Positions 1 to 7,767 are shown, numbered from the stretch's first letter. The stretch is 64,000 nucleotides of DNA from Natronococcus pandeyae (GCF_008122205.1 NZ_PHNJ01000014.1:1-64000); one strand, 5' to 3'. Numbers and translations are program-made. Notes: generated by a model from the sequence alone, not told the origin.

Positions 1-297
1 CAGCTGACCACGATCACCGCCGACAAAAGCTACGACTGGGACGCGCTCCGGCACGAACTCAAAGACGCTGGCATCCGCCCGGTAATCAAACATCGTGAGT
101 TCTACGGACTTGACAAAGCGCACAACGCTCGCCACGACGAGGACGTCTATCACCGCCGCTCGATCGTCGAAGCGATTTTCTTTGCGCTGAAGCATCGGTT
201 CGGCGAGACGTTACGGGCTAGAACGTGGTTTGGCCAGTTCAGAGAACTCGTCCTAAAGGCTGCCGTCAGAAACATCGAGCAAGCTGTGAGGATCTAA
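1..297 (+). CDS. IS5-type DDE transposase, C-terminal 98 residues
   Basis: This is a partial gene cut by the window edge. It would cut and paste the flanking insertion sequence. The visible part contains YHRRSIVEAIF followed by LKHRFGETLRAR, the usual surroundings of the final catalytic Glu of IS5-group transposases; that Glu is residue 57 of the fragment. The protein ends NIEQAVRI. The frame is intact with no internal stop, so the element may be complete beyond the left edge. The family call rests on this C-terminal pattern only; the exact IS name is not assigned. Confidence 0.72.
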   Translation, partial: QLTTITADKSYDWDALRHELKDAGIRPVIKHREFYGLDKAHNARHDEDVYHRRSIVEAIFFALKHRFGETLRARTWFGQFRELVLKAAVRNIEQAVRI

Positions 298-393
298 CAC
301 CACTGATCTCACGCGTCTAAACAAGCCCCATAGCGCGAATTTCGCACGAGAGTTGCCCCGATCTGCGAAGGTGGTGATTCTCAGTACAGGTGA

Positions 394-429
394 GTTATCA
401 GTAGATAGTAGCACGGTTTCGTTATTCAA
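394..429 (-). repeat. Terminal repeat of the IS, right end
   Basis: Read on the minus strand this is TTGAATAACGAAACCGTGCT followed by ACTATCTACTGAT. It matches, with a few changes, the ends of the MITE-like element at 896-1030 and the solo copy at 1650-1682. A second imperfect inverted pair, GCGAATTTCGCACG near 335-348 and GTGTGCGAAACTCGC near 433-447, surrounds it and may be an older insertion boundary. Confidence 0.5.
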
Positions 430-566
430 AATCGTGTGCGAAACTCGCACTACGTGTAGGCGAGATAGCCAACAAGATAGTATTCAGTCGTTATAGTTTC
501 TGTCAAAACCGAAGTACAACTCGAACGGCTATGCTGAGGAATGGATGGAAACGTACTTGAGAACCA

Positions 567-752
567 CTACTCTTGGGTGGTAGAGCCGTAGCGTGGATGT
601 GCCTTTTTAAACAGCGGCCATGCCAGTATCATCAATCCGCTCCAAATACCGATGAACGCAATTCCGAGGAATCCACCTGGTAGTCCAAGGAGAAACAAGC
701 CAAACGTTACACCAATTGCGAGTACAACGACACCCATGCCCACCGCCTGCAT
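567..752 (-). CDS. Small hydrophobic membrane protein (61 aa)
   Basis: I do not recognise this protein. It has two adjoining hydrophobic stretches (about residues 5-28 and 29-48) separated by a Gly/Pro-rich turn, GLPGGFLG, and a charged C-terminus, so a small two-helix membrane protein is likely. It sits between an IS end and a MITE-like element in an AT-richer accessory strip, with no operon partner. Similar small membrane genes (1123-1599 and 1682-2020) follow, which makes coding plausible, but the length is short and the support is mainly hydrophobicity. Confidence 0.45.
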   Translation of the reverse strand: MQAVGMGVVVLAIGVTFGLFLLGLPGGFLGIAFIGIWSGLMILAWPLFKKAHPRYGSTTQE

Positions 753-895
753 ACCGCTGTATCCGCCAGTAACGACTGTATCACCTTACATGAGAAAATG
801 AATTATGAAAATGTAACTACGTTCTGTCATCAAATTACGTGTTGCGTTCGCATCTGCATGTAGCGATTCGACCGATTCAGATTCAGTACCACGAC

Positions 896-1030
896 TGAAT
901 ACAGAAACCGTATTACCAACTGCTGTTATAGATTGATTCGTTAATCCTATAGAATCAGTTGTTCTGACTTGTGAACTGGATTGCGTCTCGATATCGATTA
1001 CAGTAGTTGGTAATACGACTTCTTTATTCA
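896..1030. mobile_element. MITE-like element with 30-bp terminal inverted repeats
   Basis: Bases 896-925 (TGAATACAGAAACCGTATTA followed by CCAACTGCTG) match the reverse complement of 1001-1030 (TGAATAAAGAAGTCGTATTA followed by CCAACTACTG) at 26 of 30 positions. The 75-base interior is AT-rich and carries no convincing gene. The same end sequence occurs at the right end of the transposase-bearing element (394-429) and alone at 1650-1682, so this looks like a non-autonomous derivative of that IS. No clean target-site duplication is visible. The 370-base gap 753-1122 holds nothing else that I can see. Confidence 0.6.
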
Positions 1031-1122
1031 GATGGGAGTGTGAAACCAAGATTGGCGTCTCGGTGGCAACGACATCCCTAACAGCAGGTGTATTTATCAG
1101 CCATTATTGATTAACAAGTGTT

Positions 1123-1599
1123 ATGAAACCCAAAGTTCGCGTCGAGACACTGCGGGTTCAGAGGTGGAATCCGATGGTGGCTGGCGTTGTTGTCGGGTTG
1201 CTCACTGGGCTAATAGGTCTATTTGCAACATCAATCCTTGCGAATGGGAATCCTATAGGAGGGCTCGCTGGTGCGGTCGGTTGTGGCATCACTGTAGCAT
1301 ACCTATCTGAAGGAAAACTTTCCACCACCGTTCTCTCTGCATCCATTGCGGATGCATTGAGTTCGATCGTGTTTTTTTGTCTCGTCCTTGTCGTCTATCT
1401 TATGCTGGTAGCGGTAACCGAGGGTCTCGTAATTGCATTTTTTGCATCCGCTTTCTTTACAGTGTATTATGTGGTCTTCGGGGGTATGTTCGCAGTATTC
1501 ATCGGCAGTATCTCGATTGTTATTACGGCCATCACTGCAACAGTCACCGCGGTCGTTACGCGAGACAAGACAGATACAGCGGCGAATAGGCTGGGATAG
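1123..1599 (+). CDS. Haloarchaeal multi-pass membrane protein (DUF5518-like), 158 aa
   Basis: No function is assigned. A short basic N-terminus (to about residue 16) is followed by long hydrophobic runs at roughly 18-42, 46-62, 76-100 and 103-148, with Gly-rich small-residue helices (VAGVVVGLLTGLIG, GGLAGAVGCG). The C-terminus is polar. The layout resembles the haloarchaeal DUF5518-type protein at 11163-11591, which shares the Gly-rich first helix pair. Base composition is lower in GC than the core genome, in keeping with the accessory strip. The ATG at 1123 is the first start in the hydrophobic frame. Confidence 0.6.
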   Translation: MKPKVRVETLRVQRWNPMVAGVVVGLLTGLIGLFATSILANGNPIGGLAGAVGCGITVAYLSEGKLSTTVLSASIADALSSIVFFCLVLVVYLMLVAVTEGLVIAFFASAFFTVYYVVFGGMFAVFIGSISIVITAITATVTAVVTRDKTDTAANRLG

Positions 1600-1649
1600 C
1601 TCACCATTACTATCTCATCTGGCGATTGTGTTCAGTTTCAAGAAGGGAA

Positions 1650-1682
1650 TTGAATAAAGAAATCGTGCTACCAACTACTGAT
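1650..1682 (+). repeat. Solo copy of the IS/MITE terminal repeat
   Basis: The sequence starts TTGAATAAAGAAATCGTGCT and ends ACCAACTACTGAT. It is the same repeat as at 394-429 and at both ends of 896-1030. No inverted partner is seen downstream, so it is a remnant end or a recombined element. It abuts the stop codon of the membrane gene on the opposite strand. Confidence 0.55.
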
Positions 1683-2020
1683 TACGTTGTTCGGTGGGTA
1701 CGGTCGTCGTTTTCCTGCTCGGCGGGAGAAGTTGGTGCAATCGCCGCACTAATGAGGTACGTCAGCACTGCTGCGAATCCAGTGCTTACGAGCGGCCCGA
1801 TGATCAGGTTAAGGACAGAGGCTGCCAGCCGGGGTCCGAACACTATTAGCGCTGCATAGCCTATTGGAACAGCGACCATCACCCCAAATGCCGTCACAGT
1901 AAGCGCAGCTAGCGTCGAAAGCCCGCGCCATCGCGTCACTAAAAATGCGCCAACTGCGGGAACCATGAGGTATCCGGCTCCAAAATACAATACTACGTCG
2001 ATTAGCGGAGGGCCACTCAT
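1682..2020 (-). CDS. Small membrane protein, three predicted helices (112 aa)
   Basis: The family is not recognised. Hydrophobic stretches lie at about residues 8-30, 34-62 and 68-95, followed by a polar tail (TSPAEQENDDRTHRTT) that probably lies in the cytoplasm. A Trp-Arg-Gly connection (TRWRGLS) links helices one and two. The gene stands alone in the accessory strip and its stop abuts a solo mobile-element end. The acidic and threonine-rich tail and the sustained hydrophobic frame favour real coding. Confidence 0.55.
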   Translation of the reverse strand: MSGPPLIDVVLYFGAGYLMVPAVGAFLVTRWRGLSTLAALTVTAFGVMVAVPIGYAALIVFGPRLAASVLNLIIGPLVSTGFAAVLTYLISAAIAPTSPAEQENDDRTHRTT

Positions 2021-2442
2021 TCTAAGTACGTTAGTGTGAGTGCGTTGATAAATGTTTTCTGGGTAGTTTGTTCCGTGGTATTAGATGCGTCCCCGTTCAA
2101 TATGCAGACCTACTGACCGGTTGATTCAGCGAAGTTCAATTGGAATAACCGATGTCGGTTTGTTGCATCCATTCTCTCTATTCAGCAGGTATCTTCTGAC
2201 AGAATCTGAGTGGGAAATTCAGTTTTTGCTAAATATACAGCGCGGGCCGTGGTTAGACGCCCCTGAATGGACGAGTCAGGAGTCCTTTCGTCTAACCAGA
2301 ATACGGTGGTGACCACCTCACGAGCCAGTTTTGTATGTAAAGAACAACGCGTGAGAGCCGATTGCCGCCGCATCTAAACACGGCCCATGCTCTGTATTCA
2401 GCAGACTGTTTGTATCAGTCGTCGAGGGTTTCAACAGAGTTG
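2021..2442. other. Gene-poor accessory stretch
   Basis: I see no convincing gene on either strand: the short open frames here have mixed, non-acidic composition unlike haloarchaeal proteins. The stretch is AT-richer than the rest of the window and ends at a partial duplicate of a tRNA 3' end. It is probably the decayed inner edge of an integrated element. Confidence 0.4.
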
Positions 2443-2459
2443 GGGAAGGGATTTGAACC
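2443..2459 (+). repeat. Duplicate of the tRNA-Leu 3' end (candidate att site)
   Basis: GGGAAGGGATTTGAACC occurs here and again at 2560-2576, where it is the T-arm and 3' part of the tRNA-Leu gene. Tyrosine-recombinase elements commonly leave such a direct repeat after integrating into a tRNA 3' end. The 3' end of this tRNA faces the IS-bearing strip to the left, as expected. No integrase gene lies in the window. Confidence 0.5.
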
Positions 2460-2554
2460 ACGCCCGAGAACCTGCTCACTTCGCTCGCAGAACCTCGGTC
2501 TCATTCAAATCCTTCGTTCGATCGCTGTCGCTCGCGGATTGCTCGCGACAGTGA

Positions 2555-2638
2555 TGCGAGGGAAGGGATTTGAACCCTCGGACCCCTACGGGAGCGGGTC
2601 TTAAGCCCACCGCCGTTGGCCTGCTTGGCTACCCTCGC
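2555..2638 (-). tRNA. tRNA-Leu (anticodon UAA)
   Basis: The minus strand reads GCGAGGGTAGCCAAGCAGG at the 5' end and closes with CCCTCGC plus discriminator A, giving a seven-pair acceptor stem. The anticodon loop is CTTAAGA, so the anticodon is UAA. A long variable arm follows, as expected for class II tRNA-Leu, and the T-arm reads GAGGGTTCAAATCCCTT. The 3' CCA is not encoded. Its 3' end is the likely attachment site described at 2443-2459. Confidence 0.93.
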
Positions 2639-2903
2639 ACAGAAGGCATTCGTCTGTTATCCGTGCGGTGGGATGTGCATTTCGATGTTTCGGCCACGAA
2701 CGGCCTACCCGAGGGACGGCACAACGGCGGACCAACCGAGATGTCGACGCGCGGCTGACACCAGGATGGAATTATCTTTAATATGTCACCTTCCAGCAAA
2801 GTCACATCGTACTCGGTTGAACATGGCTCTGCAAGCCTAATACACTCGCCCATTTCCACCGTCCAACTGATATGAGGCTGACAATGGTTGGATGGTGCTG
2901 GCG

Positions 2904-2917
2904 TCACAGTACTGTGA
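2904..2917. promoter_or_regulatory. Perfect 14-bp palindrome before dctP
   Basis: TCACAGTACTGTGA is a perfect palindrome ending 9 bases before the ATG at 2927. A TATA-like stretch (TGATATGAGG) lies about 35 bases further upstream, so the palindrome would overlap or follow the transcription start. It is a plausible operator for the TRAP operon; the regulator is unknown. Confidence 0.4.
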
Positions 2918-2926
2918 TGGTTCGGG

Positions 2927-4129
2927 ATGACGACTAACGACGGCATCTCGCGACGGGCACTTCTCGGTACCGGTGGGGCGACGCTCGTTGCAGGCACGGC
3001 CGGCTGCCTGAGCTCGATCACCGACGGCGAGGACGGGAGCGGCCAGTTTACGGTTGGTGAGATTGGAAACGCGGATACCAACTGTCTGGAGTGTATCTCC
3101 CCGTCGCCATCGTTCGCGATCGCCGACCGAATCGAGGACGAGACGGACGGCGAACTGGTGATGAACGTCCAGCCGGACAACCAGATCTGCGATTCGACGT
3201 CCTGTGGGACGAAGGCTCAGAGCAACGTCATCGAAGCCGGTTACGCGTCGATCGGTAACTCGACCGCCTTCTTTCCGGAGAATCAGATCTGGCTCGTGCC
3301 GTACACGTTTCCGTCGGCGGAGTCAATAACGCACACGCTCGCTCACGAAGACGCCTGGGAGAACTTCTGGATTCCGTTCGCACGGAAGTACAACATCCTC
3401 CCGTTCTACTACTGGACGCCCGCGCTCCGGGACGTGTTCATCTCGGACGACGGAACGGACATGATCGACGGCGACGACCTCAGGCGACCGGAGCAACTCG
3501 AGGGGATGATCATTCGGCGGACCGAGTCGCGGGTCGCCGACGAGTCGCTCGCGACCTGGGGGGCGAGTCCGACCGAGGTGTCGTGGGGCGACGCTGTCCA
3601 GGGCATGGAGACCGGCGTCATCGACGGCCTCGAGACGTGGTCGTCGGTCGCCATCGGCTCCGGAATGGGTTCGGTCATCGATCAGGTCGTCGACGTCGGG
3701 TTCAAGTGTGGGCAGGGGACCATGTGGGTGAATACGAACTGGCTGCAGTCCCTGTCGGACGACCGTCGAGAGCTGCTCGCCGACGCGACTCGAGAGCTGA
3801 CCGAAGAAGCGGTCGCACAGGCCGACGAACTGGTCGACGAGCGCGTCGGGCAGCAGGATTCGCCGCCGGAAGGATCGGCGTGGAACGATCTCGACGTGAC
3901 GGTAAACGTACTCGACGACGACGAGCAGCGGGCGTGGATCGATCCGCTCGACCCGCAGGAGAATCCCGAGATGTGGGCGCCCGAACGGGAACTACTCGAG
4001 AACTTCGAGGAGACGCCCGACGGCTTCTACGATCGAATCTACGAGATCGCTCGCGAGGACGACGCGCCGGACTCGCCGGAGGAGTTCAGCATCGACGCGT
4101 GGTGGGACGACTACCTGGAGGAGGTCTAG
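2927..4129 (+). CDS. dctP: TRAP transporter solute-binding lipoprotein (DctP type)
   Basis: This is the extracytoplasmic receptor that captures a small organic acid and delivers it to the DctQM permease. The N-terminus carries a twin-arginine signal, SRRALLGTGG (residues 8-17), and a lipobox ending at Cys27 (TAGC), so the protein is exported folded and lipid-anchored. The middle and C-terminal parts have DctP-family features: the IIRRTESRVA segment, and EVSWGDAVQGMETGVIDGLE, where the receptor fold orders ligand contacts. At 400 residues it is slightly longer than bacterial DctP. It heads a tight three-gene operon (4 bases to dctQ). The substrate cannot be read from the sequence. Confidence 0.88.
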   Translation: MTTNDGISRRALLGTGGATLVAGTAGCLSSITDGEDGSGQFTVGEIGNADTNCLECISPSPSFAIADRIEDETDGELVMNVQPDNQICDSTSCGTKAQSNVIEAGYASIGNSTAFFPENQIWLVPYTFPSAESITHTLAHEDAWENFWIPFARKYNILPFYYWTPALRDVFISDDGTDMIDGDDLRRPEQLEGMIIRRTESRVADESLATWGASPTEVSWGDAVQGMETGVIDGLETWSSVAIGSGMGSVIDQVVDVGFKCGQGTMWVNTNWLQSLSDDRRELLADATRELTEEAVAQADELVDERVGQQDSPPEGSAWNDLDVTVNVLDDDEQRAWIDPLDPQENPEMWAPERELLENFEETPDGFYDRIYEIAREDDAPDSPEEFSIDAWWDDYLEEV

Positions 4130-4133
4130 CACG

Positions 4134-4694
4134 ATGTCGACGATAACGAAAACGACCGACCTTCGGTTTCCGAACTGGCTCCGGTATCTCGAGAAGTACT
4201 TCGAGGGAATGGTCGCGCTGGCGCTGTTGATGGTGGTTCTCGGCATTACGATCGTGGACATCTTCGGTCGAGCGGCCTTCGCGTGGACGATCGACTGGGG
4301 ATTCGAAGTCGCTCAGGGGCTGTTCGTCTGGATCGCGTGGCTCGCGGCGTCGTTCGGACTCCGTCACCAGTCGTACTTCCGTTTCACGCTGTTCCGAGCG
4401 AAGCTCTCGAATCGCGGACAGTACGCGATGTACGCGATCGAGTGGCTGCTCTGGCTCCTCGTCATCGGCGCGATTTTCCTGTACTCGATCCCCGAGTTCC
4501 TCCAGATACTCGACTCCGGCCGGATCGTCGTCGGCACGGAGAACGTGTTGCAGGCGCACCTGTATCTCGCTGTGCCGGTCGGAACGGGGATGATCCTGCT
4601 CCGGGTCGTCCAGCAAGCGGTCACCACGACGGTCGCCTATCGAAACGGCGATGACATCACGCCGGACCCGCGGATCGGGGTGAGAGACGAATGA
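4134..4694 (+). CDS. dctQ: TRAP transporter small permease subunit (DctQ)
   Basis: This is the four-helix small membrane subunit of a TRAP importer. Hydrophobic segments lie at about residues 25-48, 56-76, 98-120 and 140-162. The DctQ hallmark is a run of aromatic and small residues in helix 2, QGLFVWIAWLAASFGLRH. The length of 186 residues is usual. It lies between dctP and dctM; its last codons overlap the dctM start in an ATGA arrangement, so the two permease subunits are probably translationally coupled. Confidence 0.87.
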   Translation: MSTITKTTDLRFPNWLRYLEKYFEGMVALALLMVVLGITIVDIFGRAAFAWTIDWGFEVAQGLFVWIAWLAASFGLRHQSYFRFTLFRAKLSNRGQYAMYAIEWLLWLLVIGAIFLYSIPEFLQILDSGRIVVGTENVLQAHLYLAVPVGTGMILLRVVQQAVTTTVAYRNGDDITPDPRIGVRDE

Positions 4695-6178
4695 TTACCG
4701 GCCTCCTGAGTCTCCCGCCCGAGTGGATCCTGGTGGCGGTTGCAGCCGTTAGCATCCTGCTGTTCGCACTCGGCGTGCCGCTCGTGCTCGCCTTCGGCCT
4801 GTGGGTCGTCGCGTTTCATCTCGTCGTTCCCGGCTTCCCGATGGCGAACATGTCGATCACGGCCTTTGGTGAACTCGAGTCGTTCACGTACATCGCCATC
4901 CCGCTGTTCATCCTCGTGGGCGACCTCTTCAGGAAGGCGGACGTCTCGTCGGACATCATCGCGTTCTCGCGCGCCTGTCTCGGCTGGCTGCCCGGGAGCA
5001 CCGGGAACACGGTCATCGGGACTTCCGCGATCTTCTCGGCCATCACGGGTTCGAACGCTGCGACGACCGCGTCGGTCGGGCAGGCGCTCTATCCGTCGAT
5101 GGAGGAGGAGGGGTACGAACCGGGGTACGCGTCGGCCACGATCGCCGCCGGCGGGACGATCGGGAGCGTGCTCCCACCGAGCATCATGCTCATCGTCTAC
5201 GGCGTCACGTTCGGCGTCTCGATCCCCGATCTGTTCATCGCCGGCATCGTTCCGGGACTGGCGATGTTGATTATCCTGGTGGGGATCAACACGTTCATTT
5301 CGGAGAAAAACGAGTACGGCGTCGATACCGACGCGTACTCCTTCGACGCGCGCGACGTCGCGGAGACCGCCTGGGTGGCGAAGATCGGGCTCGGTGCGAT
5401 CGTCATCCTGCTCGGCGGAATCTTCGCGGGGATCTTCTCCCCCGCGGAATCGGCGTCCGTCGCCGTGCTGTACGTCCTCGTCACGGCGTTCGTCACCGGA
5501 CGACTGCGAAGCGGTCGCAAGATGGTCAGGGCCGGCTACACGTCGCTCGTGCTGGTCGGTGTGTTGATGCCGATCATCGTCATCGCCGTCCTCGTCCAGC
5601 AGAATCTGGCGTATCTCGACCTTCAGGACGCCGTGGCGAACGCGATCCTCTCGCTCGGATCCGATTGGCTCGTCATCATCGCGCTCATCGGCGTCGTGTT
5701 GATCGCGGGGCTAGCGCTGGCCTCGATTCCGAACGTCGTGCTGACGGCACCGCTGTTGACCCCCGCCGCACTCGAGATCGGGCTCGACCCAGTCACCTGG
5801 GGCGTCATCTTCATTCTGGGCGACGCGATCGGCTTCATCACGCCGCCGTACGGGCTGAACCTCTACATCATCAGCGGCCTGACGGACATCGACTACATGG
5901 TCGTCGCCTACCGCGTCCTGCCGTACCTCGGCGGACTGCTGGCGCTGTTGTTCGTCCTCCTCGCCGTTCCCGAGGTGAACGTCCTCGCCAGATCGGGCGA
6001 CATGTTCTACCAGTCGACGCTCAGCGTCCCGTCGCCGTGGGGATCCGGCGCGATTTCCTCGTCCGTACGGCGATCGATCACGTGGATACAGCCCTCGTCC
6101 TTCTTCGCCGGGCAGACCTCCGCCGCGCGGACGTTGTGGTCGAGATCCTCCTCGTTGATGAAGTACGCCTGCGGCTGA
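4691..6178 (+). CDS. dctM: TRAP transporter large permease subunit (DctM), C-terminus runs into the convergent gene
   Basis: This is the large membrane subunit that couples solute uptake to an ion gradient. About 11-12 hydrophobic helices fill residues 1-430, with the family pattern AIFSAITGSNAATTASVGQ near residue 113 and the GSVLPPSIMLIVYG segment near residue 157. DctM proteins are normally about 425-440 residues. Here the frame stays open to 495 residues: the last 57 codons lie antisense to the ferredoxin gene (6007-6348) and read as a Ser/Arg-rich, non-membrane tail. The native stop has probably been lost, or the extension is a true antisense overlap. Confidence 0.82.
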   Translation: MITGLLSLPPEWILVAVAAVSILLFALGVPLVLAFGLWVVAFHLVVPGFPMANMSITAFGELESFTYIAIPLFILVGDLFRKADVSSDIIAFSRACLGWLPGSTGNTVIGTSAIFSAITGSNAATTASVGQALYPSMEEEGYEPGYASATIAAGGTIGSVLPPSIMLIVYGVTFGVSIPDLFIAGIVPGLAMLIILVGINTFISEKNEYGVDTDAYSFDARDVAETAWVAKIGLGAIVILLGGIFAGIFSPAESASVAVLYVLVTAFVTGRLRSGRKMVRAGYTSLVLVGVLMPIIVIAVLVQQNLAYLDLQDAVANAILSLGSDWLVIIALIGVVLIAGLALASIPNVVLTAPLLTPAALEIGLDPVTWGVIFILGDAIGFITPPYGLNLYIISGLTDIDYMVVAYRVLPYLGGLLALLFVLLAVPEVNVLARSGDMFYQSTLSVPSPWGSGAISSSVRRSITWIQPSSFFAGQTSAARTLWSRSSSLMKYACG

Positions 6179-6348
6179 GCCATGCCCGAAGCGATCGACA
6201 TCTCCCAGTTGTCGCTGACCTCCGCGCACTTGCCCGCGCCGAAGCACTTGTTGGCCTCGAAGATGATCTTGTACGGCTTCTCCTCGACCGGCGGCGCGTC
6301 CGACGAGCCAACCTCGCTCGCACGCTGGATGCCGTCGTCTTCACTCAT
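6007..6348 (-). CDS. Small single-cluster ferredoxin (113 aa)
   Basis: This is a soluble electron carrier. The N-terminal 24 residues are acidic and Ser/Ala-rich. The core begins PYKIIFEANKCFGAGKC, has Cys-x5-Cys spacing, and ends AEVCPAKKDEGC. The C-FGAGK-C spacing resembles the C-IGAGQ-C motif of single-cluster [3Fe-4S]/[4Fe-4S] ferredoxins that serve P450s, rather than the Cx2Cx2C of classical ferredoxins. Four cysteines are present in all. I start at the ATG at 6348 (MSEDDG); the longer upstream frame is Arg-rich and not haloarchaeal in style. The 3' end is overlapped by the dctM frame. Confidence 0.78.
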   Translation of the reverse strand: MSEDDGIQRASEVGSSDAPPVEEKPYKIIFEANKCFGAGKCAEVSDNWEMSIASGMAQPQAYFINEEDLDHNVRAAEVCPAKKDEGCIHVIDRRTDEEIAPDPHGDGTLSVDW

Positions 6349-6412
6349 TACCTGATCCTTCGGCTGTGACGCCTTTCGCGTTACGGTCGTGTCGCGCCGG
6401 CAGTCAGTCGGC

Positions 6413-7375
6413 TCACGACGTTCGACCACTCGATGCGAGCATCGGCTCTGGCAGGTCGTATTCGACGCCCGTAAGGTCGACCGACCGTTCCCACAGCCGC
6501 CGGGCCGTCTCGCGGTCGTACGATCGCTCGGACGAGCCCTGTCGCTCCGGCGTCCCGCGCATGGACAGCAAGCCGCCGGGACCGTAGTAGGCGCCGCCCT
6601 CGACGTCCGGCGCGGTCGCAGCGTACAGCGTCGGGAGCGCACCCCGCGCCGCGGACTGGGCCAGCAGCGTGTTCATGAGCTGCCTGGCCGCGATCCGGAT
6701 CCGCGTTCCCCGCTCTCCGATCCCGCGGAACTGTAGTTGCGTGTCCGCGTAGCCGGGATGAGCCGCCAGACTCAGCACGTTCGCGTCCGCCGCCCGAAGC
6801 CGTCGCTCGAGTTCGTAGGCGAAGAGCAGGTTGGCGAGTTTCGACTGGCTGTAGGCGTCCCACCTGTCGTACGACCGCTCGCCGTGCAGGTCGTCGAACT
6901 CGATCTCGCCGCGCTCGTGCATCGCGCTCGAGACGGTGACCACCCGCGACGCTCGGTCGTCGGTATCCCGGCGCAGGTTCTCGAGCAGCAGTCCGGTGAG
7001 CGCGACGTGGCCGAGGTGGTTGACGCCGAACTGGGTTTCGAACCCGTCTTCGGTCTCGCGTCGGGGGATCGCCATCGTCCCCGCGTTGTTGATCAGCACG
7101 TCGAGTGACTCCTCGCCGAGGCGGTCGGCGAAGTCGCGGATCGACTCGAGGGTCGCCAGATCACACGTCTCGACCCGGAGGTCGGCGTCGGGAACGTCGT
7201 CGCGAACGTCGCGGGCGGCGCGCTCGCCACGATCCGCGCTCCGGCAGGCCATGATCACCGCCGCACCATTGCGCGCGAGTTCGCGGGTGGTCTCGAGTCC
7301 GATGCCGCTGTTCGCACCCGTCACGACGACCGTTCGGCCGTGCTGGTCGGGCACGTTTGCAGCCGTCCATTCCAT
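6413..7375 (-). CDS. Short-chain dehydrogenase/reductase, retinol-dehydrogenase-like
   Basis: This is an NAD(P)-dependent oxidoreductase of unknown substrate. The Rossmann motif TGANSGIG is at residues 19-26, followed by a CRS segment typical of NADP preference; NNAG is at 96-99, the catalytic Ser at about 150, and YSQSK (Tyr175, Lys179) completes the catalytic set. The length (320) and the extended C-terminal part after HPGYADT match the retinol dehydrogenase / protochlorophyllide-reductase-like subgroup. It lies 64 bases upstream of the ferredoxin gene on the same strand, so the two could be co-transcribed. Confidence 0.85.
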   Translation of the reverse strand: MEWTAANVPDQHGRTVVVTGANSGIGLETTRELARNGAAVIMACRSADRGERAARDVRDDVPDADLRVETCDLATLESIRDFADRLGEESLDVLINNAGTMAIPRRETEDGFETQFGVNHLGHVALTGLLLENLRRDTDDRASRVVTVSSAMHERGEIEFDDLHGERSYDRWDAYSQSKLANLLFAYELERRLRAADANVLSLAAHPGYADTQLQFRGIGERGTRIRIAARQLMNTLLAQSAARGALPTLYAATAPDVEGGAYYGPGGLLSMRGTPERQGSSERSYDRETARRLWERSVDLTGVEYDLPEPMLASSGRTS

Positions 7376-7454
7376 GCGAGGGGTACGGGCTGCTGGTTTC
7401 TAAACGTCGTTGCAGGAACGCGGTCGAGTCGTGACGCCCTCCCGTGCGCCGTCG

Positions 7455-7670
7455 CTCTTTCGATCCGAGCGGAGCGACGGCGAGGAACCGCTGGAACTCG
7501 TCGGTGTCGTAGCCGGTCCGGAGGTCGTCGCCGTCGACTTCGACGGAGTCGGGCTCCGGATCGAAAGGCGTCGTCCCAGACGAGACCGTGAACCGCCTCG
7601 AGGGCAAGTGGTTCGAGACGCGAAACGTCTCGGTATCGAGCGAGAACTTCGGCCTCGCGGACAGGGGGAT
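7455..7670 (-). pseudogene. Possible gene remnant, acidic fragment
   Basis: The translated piece has the D/E/T/V-rich composition of haloarchaeal proteins (TPFDPEPDSVEVDGDD, RTGYDTDEFQRFL), whereas the same frame on either side is Arg/Ser-rich and looks non-coding. I do not recognise the parent family. It could be the remains of a gene or chance composition on the antisense strand of a non-coding spacer. Confidence 0.25.
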
Positions 7671-7748
7671 TCCGCTGGAATCGCTTGTAGTCAGCGCTTT
7701 GCGCCGACGACCTCGCGAATTCTGGCGGAGTATAGTTCCGCTGACCTC

Positions 7749-7767
7749 GCGGGAGCTTCGCTCCCGC
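7749..7767. terminator. Stem-loop GCGGGAG/CTCCCGC
   Basis: There is a perfect 7-bp stem with a 5-base CTTCG loop in the spacer between the SDR and cyclophilin genes, both on the minus strand. It lies downstream of the cyclophilin stop at 7901 and may end that transcript. No strong U-tract follows, so this is tentative. Confidence 0.3.

Larger units (their letters stand above)
1..430 (+). mobile_element. Right part of an IS5-type insertion sequence
   Basis: The transposase frame is open from the first base and stops at 297. About 130 bases later, at 394-429, lies a sequence whose reverse complement begins TTGAATAACGAAACCGTGCT. The same motif forms the ends of a small inverted-repeat element at 896-1030 and a solo copy at 1650-1682, so I read 394-429 as the right terminal repeat facing inward. 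The left end lies outside the window. The exact outer boundary and any target duplication cannot be fixed from one end. Confidence 0.6.
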
